DNA of 64,000 bases from Gilliamella sp. ESL0441 (GTDB taxonomy: Bacteria > Pseudomonadota > Gammaproteobacteria > Enterobacterales > Orbaceae): contig NZ_CP048264.1 in the NCBI RefSeq assembly GCF_019469185.1, forward strand, positions 1,178,001 through 1,242,000. Reading direction: 5' to 3'. Positions 54,327-61,161 of this stretch are shown piece by piece; within the stretch, counting starts at the first letter, position 1; each line of letters opens with the position of its first letter. Both the position numbers and the translations under genes were made by a program. Below the pieces are notes generated by a model. It was given only the letters and a program-made list of their open reading frames with translations, searched no databases and was not told where the DNA came from.

Positions 54327-55125
54327 AGTGACGACATTTGAAGCAGGTTATTGTACCCATCTAGCTTGTATGGCTCAAAAAGGGGCTGGATTTAATGTTT
54401 GTAAATTTCCAGCGCGTGCTTGGCTAATCGAAATAGGCATCCATCGTTGGTTATGGGATACTGGTTATGCTGACCATTTTGAACGTTATACTCAATCAGG
54501 TATTTTCAAGCTTTACCGCAAAGTTACTCCTGTTTATTTAAATGAAGGGGAATCTTTAAAACAACAATTCTTATCTAACGGTATCGACTTAGCAAGTATT
54601 GAGCATATTATTTTATCCCATTTTCATGGCGATCATATTGCTGGATTAAAAGATTTTTCGTTTAGTTCATTCATATGCTCACACAAAGGATGGCAAAAGA
54701 TTAAAACATTACGAGGTTTTTCTGCTTTAATGCAAGGCTTTGTGCCAGATTTAATACCTGATAATTTTGAGCAAAAACTGACGTTTATCGAAAGCTTTGA
54801 AAAATGTAATTTACCGTTGGATTTAGCTCCATTTACAGAAGGATATATCGTACCCAATAGTCAAAAACAGATAATACTAGTTGATTTACCAGGTCATGCA
54901 ATTGGTCATATTGGTGCATTTATTGAAACGGATCAAGGTTGGCTCCTATTAGCAAGTGATGCAGCATGGACACCCGCCAATTATAAGCAACTTAAAGGAC
55001 CGGCACAATTAGCTAATTTTATTATGGATGATCCCATTGCCTATTATCAAACGCTGTCCAAACTTAACCAATTATCACTTAATCCAAATGTGACCATTTA
55101 TTTAAGCCATGAGGGATATTTATGA
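54319..55125 (+). CDS. Metallo-beta-lactamase-fold hydrolase
   Basis: 268-residue MBL-fold protein with the zinc motif SHFHGDHIAGL (H101, H103, D105, H106), a GHAIGHIGAF His, SDAAW for the bridging Asp, and a terminal LSHEGYL. The layout resembles lactonases and thioesterase-like members. In this cluster it could hydrolyse a lactone or thioester intermediate; that is inference. It overlaps its upstream neighbour by 8 bases and the downstream gene by 4 (ATGA). Confidence 0.82.
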   Translation: MAKVTTFEAGYCTHLACMAQKGAGFNVCKFPARAWLIEIGIHRWLWDTGYADHFERYTQSGIFKLYRKVTPVYLNEGESLKQQFLSNGIDLASIEHIILSHFHGDHIAGLKDFSFSSFICSHKGWQKIKTLRGFSALMQGFVPDLIPDNFEQKLTFIESFEKCNLPLDLAPFTEGYIVPNSQKQIILVDLPGHAIGHIGAFIETDQGWLLLASDAAWTPANYKQLKGPAQLANFIMDDPIAYYQTLSKLNQLSLNPNVTIYLSHEGYL

Positions 55126-56414
55126 GTTTATTTAACCTGTTATGGTCTTATTTTAAAACTAAGCGGTTAAAATTTAAAACTCGTCAAGCGTTGGAAGCTT
55201 ACCAATTAAAGCAATGGAAAAAATTCAAAAATAAAGTATTAATTAAAAGTTCGTACTTTAAACGTTTTATTGATCTTCCTTTAGAGCAATGGCCTTTGAT
55301 GGATAAGCAAATCATGATGACGTTTTTTGATGATATGAATACTGCTCAACTCAAATGTAAACAGTTGATAGCTTGCGCAATTGAGAGCGAATCTTCAAAG
55401 GATTTTAGTCCAAAAGTAGGGAAATTTAGTGTTGGTCTTTCATCTGGTACTTCAGGTCAACGAGGAGTCTTTGTGGTTAGTCCTAAAGAGCAATCAATCT
55501 GGGCTGGGGGAATGCTTGCCAAAATGTTACCTCGTGGACTTATGGCTAAAGAGCGAGTTGCTTTATTTTTAAGATCGGATAATAATCTTTATCAAAGTGT
55601 AAATAATCGTTGGCTAACGCTAAAATATTTTGGTCTATTTGAAAATTTTCAATTATTGTTGTCTTCCCTTATAGAGTTTAAACCGACTATTATTGTCGCA
55701 CCGGCTCAAGTACTAACAACAATTGCACACGAAAAACTAGCGAAAAATTTACCGATAAATCCATATCAAGTCATCTCAGTTGCCGAAGTATTGGAACCTC
55801 AAGATAAGCAGGTTTTGAAAAAAGCATTTGAACGGATTGGTGAAGTGTATCAGGCAACAGAGGGATTTTTAGGGGCAAGTTGTCCTAATGGTGTATTACA
55901 TCTGAATGAAGAGTTTTTACTTGTTGAACAAGAATGGCTGGATGAAGAGCGTTTTATTCCGATTATTACTGATTTTACTCGACAAACTCAGCCTATAATT
56001 CGCTATCGCTTAAATGATGTGTTAGTAAAACGAAAAGAACCTTGTTCTTGCGGTCGTCAAGGCATGGCAATTTCACATATTGAAGGGCGTCAAGATGATC
56101 AGATCATTTTAAATGACGGGCAGGGAAAACCTATCACCATCTTCGCAGATTATTGCAGTCGTATTATTGCAAACACCTTACCCTTAACTTGTGATTATCG
56201 CTTAATACAACGCTCATCAACTGTTTTCGAATTGATTGGATGCTGTGAATCACTGTATTTAGAAAAGTTAAAAAACCAGCTAATGAAACATTTTGAGCAG
56301 CAAGGAGCAAATACTGAACATTTAAGTTGGAATATCAATGCTGTTAACAAACTTCCCGATGAATTTAACCAGTTTTTGCTAAAGCGCCGTCGAATACTTC
56401 GTCAAAGGCATTAA
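55122..56414 (+). CDS. Adenylate-forming enzyme related to F390 synthetase
   Basis: 430-residue ANL-type enzyme. The phosphate-binding loop is VGLSSGTSGQRGVFVVSP. Other features are YQATEGFLGASCPNGVLHLNEE and IIRYRLNDVLVKRKEPCSCGRQGMAISHIEGRQDD, a pattern of the phenylacetate-CoA ligase/F390 synthetase-like subgroup often labelled 'putative adenylate-forming enzyme' (TIGR02304-type). A CxCG motif may bind zinc. It activates a carboxylic acid as an adenylate, then forms a thioester, amide or ester. It starts inside the previous gene (ATGA) and is 1 bp before the PAP2 gene. Confidence 0.8.
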   Translation: MSLFNLLWSYFKTKRLKFKTRQALEAYQLKQWKKFKNKVLIKSSYFKRFIDLPLEQWPLMDKQIMMTFFDDMNTAQLKCKQLIACAIESESSKDFSPKVGKFSVGLSSGTSGQRGVFVVSPKEQSIWAGGMLAKMLPRGLMAKERVALFLRSDNNLYQSVNNRWLTLKYFGLFENFQLLLSSLIEFKPTIIVAPAQVLTTIAHEKLAKNLPINPYQVISVAEVLEPQDKQVLKKAFERIGEVYQATEGFLGASCPNGVLHLNEEFLLVEQEWLDEERFIPIITDFTRQTQPIIRYRLNDVLVKRKEPCSCGRQGMAISHIEGRQDDQIILNDGQGKPITIFADYCSRIIANTLPLTCDYRLIQRSSTVFELIGCCESLYLEKLKNQLMKHFEQQGANTEHLSWNINAVNKLPDEFNQFLLKRRRILRQRH

Positions 56415-56415
56415 T

Positions 56416-57009
56416 ATGAGTGAGCTACTTAAACGTTTAGCATATTTAGTAAGTGGATGGACTTGTGTTGGTTTAGTTTATTGTGGCTCGCTTCTTTTAC
56501 AAGGTAAGCCTACTTTAATAAACTATAGTCAAATTGATTTACTCATTCCTTTTAATTATCACGTTGTATGGATATATCTCTCTTTTTTTGTGATTATTCC
56601 ATTTGGCTTTTTTTATGCGCCTTATACAAAAGTTCGTTGGATGTGTTTTAGTTTCATTGCAATTGCATTCATAACAGGTTTATGTTTTATAATTTATCCT
56701 ACAGTGATAATGGTACCGCCTGTTGATACTTCCTTTTCATTAAGCAGCAAAGTATATCAGCAATTAATTGAATTTGATGTCAATCAGAACTGTTTCCCTT
56801 CATTACACGTTTCATTAACAACAATTGCTGTTTGGGGGGTATTAAATATAAAACATCCTATAATCACAATTGTAATGATAATCTGGGGGACAATGATTTG
56901 TCTTTCAGTTATCCAATTACGCCGTCATGTATTTATGGATTTAGTTGGCGGTATCATGCTAGCCATCATTTTAGGATGGTTGATCCACTGTTGGTTGAAA
57001 AAACATTAG
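56416..57009 (+). CDS. PAP2-superfamily membrane phosphatase/phosphotransferase
   Basis: 197-residue membrane protein with about five or six helices. PAP2 motifs are NCFPSLHVSLT (His in the second motif) and RRHVFMDLVGG (third motif, His and Asp); the first, KxxxxxxRP, is not evident. PAP2 enzymes dephosphorylate lipid phosphates or transfer head groups. In the operon it could trim or attach a head group on the new lipid. The gap to the next start is 29 bp. Confidence 0.75.
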   Translation: MSELLKRLAYLVSGWTCVGLVYCGSLLLQGKPTLINYSQIDLLIPFNYHVVWIYLSFFVIIPFGFFYAPYTKVRWMCFSFIAIAFITGLCFIIYPTVIMVPPVDTSFSLSSKVYQQLIEFDVNQNCFPSLHVSLTTIAVWGVLNIKHPIITIVMIIWGTMICLSVIQLRRHVFMDLVGGIMLAIILGWLIHCWLKKH

Positions 57010-57038
57010 GAAATGAATTTATAAAAGGAATTGAGAAT

Positions 57039-58133
57039 ATGGAATTAATCGTACCTATCATTATAATGTTAATCATGGTTACAGCAGAAGCTTTGATACT
57101 ACAATTTGTCAAAAAACAGACTGTAAATTGGACAGATATTATTTTTAATTTAAATTCAGGTCATTTGGTATTATGGTTGTTTCGCGGTTTAGAATTAATC
57201 TGTTATCAATATGTTTTTTCACACTTTAGTTTTGATTTGTTTATAAATATTCCTGATTATTTCCTTTGGATCTTTGCTATTTTAGCTTGGGACTTAGGCT
57301 TTTATTGGGAACACCGCTTAATTCATAAAATTCCTTTTTTATGGGCTGTGCATATTGTTCATCATCAAGGTGAGCATTTTAATTTATCTTTAGCGGTTCG
57401 TAACTCTTGGTATTCTTCATTAACTTCAATTCCTTTTTTTGCTATATTAGCAATTATTGGTGTGCCAACACCTGTTTTCTTTGCCGTTTCATTGTTTCAT
57501 TACAGCATTCAATTTTTTAATCATAATGCGTTAACACCCAAATTAGGAATATTAGAATATATTTTTGTCACTCCTCAGCATCATCGAGTACATCATTTGA
57601 AAAACGAGTATTATTCAAATCATAATTTTTCTGGCTCATTTATTTTCTGGGATAAATTATTTGCCAGTTTTGCACCGCACCCTAAAGATGAAATTAATCA
57701 TTATGGCAGTTCAGGAGTAATTTCTTTAAATCCTTTTTGGGCGAATAATCTACCTTTCATGAAATTGCTGAACATTAAATTTCGTCCGATAGAAAATCGA
57801 AGTTATTGTATTTCAAATCTAGCTTTAGTCACTGGAGGACTACTGCTGTTTGCCTTGACTATTTGTTATATCTATGACTATGGATATGGGTATCATGATG
57901 TAAATTTAGATCAATATTTATTATTTATAGTTCTAGTGCTCGGTACGATAGCATTAGGGGGAGTATCAGAAGGTAGAAACTGGGGAATTTATTGTTGGTT
58001 ATGTGTTAGTTGGTTTTTACCACTTTATTTTATTTTACATCAACATTGGGGCGCTTGTTATTGGCTAATATGTATGTGGCTAATAGCGATGCACAGTATT
58101 TTTATTTTGATAATGTGGTTTAAAAACAAATAA
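57039..58133 (+). CDS. Sterol desaturase/fatty acid hydroxylase-family membrane oxygenase
   Basis: 364-residue di-iron membrane oxygenase. The histidine clusters are WDLGFYWEHRLIH, AVHIVHHQGEHFN and TPQHHRVHH, the FA_hydroxylase (sterol desaturase superfamily) pattern. Hydrophobic helices surround them. I chose the start at 57039 (MELIVPIIIML), with AAAAGGA about 10 bp upstream; the frame is open further upstream inside the PAP2 gene but that is another gene's coding sequence. It probably hydroxylates or desaturates an acyl chain. Confidence 0.85.
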   Translation: MELIVPIIIMLIMVTAEALILQFVKKQTVNWTDIIFNLNSGHLVLWLFRGLELICYQYVFSHFSFDLFINIPDYFLWIFAILAWDLGFYWEHRLIHKIPFLWAVHIVHHQGEHFNLSLAVRNSWYSSLTSIPFFAILAIIGVPTPVFFAVSLFHYSIQFFNHNALTPKLGILEYIFVTPQHHRVHHLKNEYYSNHNFSGSFIFWDKLFASFAPHPKDEINHYGSSGVISLNPFWANNLPFMKLLNIKFRPIENRSYCISNLALVTGGLLLFALTICYIYDYGYGYHDVNLDQYLLFIVLVLGTIALGGVSEGRNWGIYCWLCVSWFLPLYFILHQHWGACYWLICMWLIAMHSIFILIMWFKNK

Positions 58134-58170
58134 CTAGTAGCAAAGTTATAAGCTGTCGAGAGATAATGGT

Positions 58171-59271
58171 ATGCGAAAATTAACCTCATTACAATTCGAT
58201 GATCAGCAAGATCAAGCATTACTTAAAGATATTCAGGATGCGGCAACAAATTATTTAATCAATAATCATGATCATCGTTATGCAGATGTTGGTATGTTTG
58301 CTAAGTTAATATTATTGAGCCTTTTAACTTGTGGGTTTTATGTTGCATGTTTATTGTGTGAACACGCCTTATGGTACTTTGTAATCTATTATTTTTTATT
58401 TATTTTTATGGCAATGCTTTTAGCGGTTAATGTTGTTCATGATGCTTCACACAATGTTTTTTTTAAAACACCTCAAGCAAATCGATGGCTAAATCGAATT
58501 ATTACCATACCGCTAGGTATTGATCCAGATTGTTGGCAAGTAAGACACGTTGCTCAACATCATCCTTATACTAATATCGAACACTATGACTTTGATATTG
58601 ACTATAATGGTTTTCTTAGACAAACACCTTATCAACGCCGTCATTGGTATATGCGTTATCAACAGTATTATTGGCCTTTTATTGCAGCAATGACCTTTCC
58701 TACAATTATTTGGTTCTTTGATTGGCAAGATAGACTGGGAATTAAATTTGAAAAAAATAAATTTACTGAAAATGGTGCTTATAATGGACTAGTTGGTTGG
58801 TTGTTATTTTTTATCCCTAAAATGTTACATTTAACTATCACGATTATTTTGCCGATTTTAGTCTGTGAATGGTTAAACTTAGGGATAATGTTGATTATAT
58901 ATTTGCTAAGCCAAATGTTCTCTTCAATGATATTTGTGATGTTATTACTTGGTACGCATTGGGCTAAAGCGACATTTTATCCCATTCCCAAAGACGGAAA
59001 AATGCAACATAGTCAAGTTAGGCATACGTTTGATACCTCGCTAAATTGGCGTTTAAAGCATCCGTTATTTGAGTATTGGATTGGTGGCTTAAATTTACAT
59101 TTAACTCACCATCTTTATCCAGGATTTTGTCATCGTCACTATTTTGAGTTAACGATTATCATTCATCAAATAGCTAAAAAGCACGGTATCCCTTGTCAGG
59201 ATATTACCTTATCAGAACTCTTTTATTACCAACAAAAATTTTTAAAAAATATGGGTAAAAAGCAGCAATAG
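58171..59271 (+). CDS. Membrane fatty acid desaturase
   Basis: 366-residue acyl-lipid desaturase. The three histidine boxes are HDASHN (residues 90-95), HVAQHHPYTN (126-135) and HLTHHLYPG near residue 310, typical of the acyl-lipid/linoleoyl-CoA desaturase family. About four membrane helices are visible. The 37-bp gap from the preceding gene keeps it in the operon. The final gene of the cluster, it suggests the product carries a double bond. Regiospecificity cannot be read. Confidence 0.85.
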   Translation: MRKLTSLQFDDQQDQALLKDIQDAATNYLINNHDHRYADVGMFAKLILLSLLTCGFYVACLLCEHALWYFVIYYFLFIFMAMLLAVNVVHDASHNVFFKTPQANRWLNRIITIPLGIDPDCWQVRHVAQHHPYTNIEHYDFDIDYNGFLRQTPYQRRHWYMRYQQYYWPFIAAMTFPTIIWFFDWQDRLGIKFEKNKFTENGAYNGLVGWLLFFIPKMLHLTITIILPILVCEWLNLGIMLIIYLLSQMFSSMIFVMLLLGTHWAKATFYPIPKDGKMQHSQVRHTFDTSLNWRLKHPLFEYWIGGLNLHLTHHLYPGFCHRHYFELTIIIHQIAKKHGIPCQDITLSELFYYQQKFLKNMGKKQQ

Positions 59272-59386
59272 ATTTAACCAAATTTCTAACTAACTATAGC
59301 GTAGTAAAAATGATACTATCGTTTATAAAGATACTCGCGACCAGAGATCTAAAAAAATGATTAAATTCATAGGGAGATAGGTAAAA

Positions 59387-60901
59387 ATGAAACATTGTCT
59401 ATTATTTTTGACGATATTAAGCTGTTTTAGTACTTCCAATTTTGCAAACGCCAATGATAACGAACGTTGCCAAACATTAGTAAACCTTAAATTTGATGAT
59501 GCTAAAATTATCAAAACAGAACTTATTGCCGGTCATTTTACACCGCCGTCTAATTTAGCTGATTCATTGCGCAATGCGGATACAAAAGAGATATCTCAAC
59601 TTCCTCAGCTTTGTCGGATTGAATTGGTGATTCAACCTAAGATCAACGTTGAAGTTTGGTTGCCAACTCAATGGAATCATCGTTTACAAGCGATTGGAGG
59701 AGGGGGATATGCTGGTTTTATTCCTTTTGACGAATTAGCTGTTGCAGTTCAAGGAGGGTACGCAGCAATGGGAACAGATACCGGACATCGTGGGAATCTG
59801 TTTGAAGGTGATTTTGTATTCAAGAATAATCAGTTACAAGCCGATACGATAGCGGATTTTGCTTATCGTAGTGTTCATGAAATGACAATTAAAACTAAAC
59901 ACATTATTCAAGCGTATTATGGTAAACCAGCTGACTATTCTTATTGGAATGGTTGTTCAACGGGAGGGCGACAAGGATTAATGGAGGCGCAAAGATTTCC
60001 CGCTGATTATGACGGTATCTATATTGTGGCACCAGCAATTCAATGGGACAAATTTATCCCTTCTGAATTGTGGCCTCAAGTTGTTATGCAAAAGGAGTTA
60101 GGGCATCCGATTGATACTCATAAACTTATAATGTTACGAAAGGCAATAATTCAATTAGCTGATGAACAAGATGGAATTAAAGACGGTATAATCAATGATC
60201 CAACAGCATTAGAAATTTTTGATAACTTTTTAAAAGAACATAGTTTTAATGATGCTGAAATTATAGCATTACGAAAAATTTGGCAAGGTCCGACGAATCA
60301 ACTTGGAGAATCCTTATGGTTTGGTGTGGAAAAAACCGCACCGCAAGAGGCACTTGCTGGTAGTGAACCATTTCCAATCCCTGTTGATTATCTAAAATAT
60401 TGGATAGCACAGAATCCAAATCTTGATTGGAAAAACATGGACTACCAAAGCTTTGTCGATTATTTTAATGAATCAGTCGATTTATTCAGACCTATTATGG
60501 GTACGGATAATCCAGATTTGAGTCAGTTTAAAAAATCTGGTGGAAAAATGATTATTTGGCATGGTTGGGATGATCGTTTAATCCCACCAAAAGGGACGAT
60601 TCATTATTACAATCACGTTGTAAAATTAATGGGGGGACAGAAACACACGGATGAATTTGTTAAGCTTTATATGGCACCTGGCGTTGATCATTGTAATGGT
60701 GGTGATGGTGCAGACCAGATCAATGGTTTTGAATCACTGGTAAATTGGGTCGAAAAACAACAACCGCCAAAAAACCTAACAGCCAAAAAAATAGAGAATG
60801 GTAATCTTACTTTGCAACGACCATTATGTGCATATCCACAAAAAACAGTTTACAAAGGTGAGGGTAATACCAATAATCCTGCTAATTTTGAATGTCAGTA
60901 A
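59387..60901 (+). CDS. Secreted tannase/feruloyl esterase-family protein
   Basis: 504 residues with a signal peptide (about 22 residues, LLFLTILSCFSTSNFANA). The mature protein is a tannase/feruloyl-esterase (PF07519-type) alpha/beta hydrolase: GNGCSTGGRQGLMEAQRFPADYDGIY-like nucleophile Ser and adjacent Cys, acidic residue in GWDDRLIPPKGT, and His in GVDHCNGGDGADQI. The family cleaves gallate or hydroxycinnamate esters from plant polyphenols or cell walls, which fits a plant-diet insect-gut bacterium. The Ca-binding DEQDGIKDGIINDP loop is present. It has its own promoter region (116 bp after the desaturase). Confidence 0.85.
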   Translation: MKHCLLFLTILSCFSTSNFANANDNERCQTLVNLKFDDAKIIKTELIAGHFTPPSNLADSLRNADTKEISQLPQLCRIELVIQPKINVEVWLPTQWNHRLQAIGGGGYAGFIPFDELAVAVQGGYAAMGTDTGHRGNLFEGDFVFKNNQLQADTIADFAYRSVHEMTIKTKHIIQAYYGKPADYSYWNGCSTGGRQGLMEAQRFPADYDGIYIVAPAIQWDKFIPSELWPQVVMQKELGHPIDTHKLIMLRKAIIQLADEQDGIKDGIINDPTALEIFDNFLKEHSFNDAEIIALRKIWQGPTNQLGESLWFGVEKTAPQEALAGSEPFPIPVDYLKYWIAQNPNLDWKNMDYQSFVDYFNESVDLFRPIMGTDNPDLSQFKKSGGKMIIWHGWDDRLIPPKGTIHYYNHVVKLMGGQKHTDEFVKLYMAPGVDHCNGGDGADQINGFESLVNWVEKQQPPKNLTAKKIENGNLTLQRPLCAYPQKTVYKGEGNTNNPANFECQ

Positions 60902-60950
60902 ATGCCTTAGTAGTTCTATATAGGTCTAGAAATTGACTTAATGACATAAG

Positions 60951-60997
60951 TTTAATCTAACAGTTAGCTTTTTCTATAAGCGCTCTGTTAGATTAAA
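60951..60997. repeat. Perfect 13-bp inverted repeat downstream of the esterase
   Basis: TTTAATCTAACAG and CTGTTAGATTAAA pair perfectly around a 21-base loop (which contains a GCTT...AAGC inner pairing). It sits about 50 bp after the esterase stop. It may act as a terminator, but no T-run follows. A decayed miniature inverted-repeat element is an alternative. No gene occupies 60902-61161. Confidence 0.5.
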
Positions 60998-61161
60998 TCC
61001 CATCTTTTTAAACAATCCAGAAACTTTCACTCCTTTTTAACAGCTATCATCCATGATATTTAATATATTAGTGATTTCAATAGTTGCTAGTTTTTTTGTT
61101 CTTTTAATAATTTGATAATTCCCATTGTTTGATTTGGTTAAATCTTTCCCTAGCGATATAT

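Noticed and set aside
56832..57038. 69-residue upstream extension of the sterol-desaturase-family protein
   Set aside because: It lies mainly within the PAP2 gene in another frame; the ATG at 57039 has its own ribosome-binding site and starts a membrane helix.
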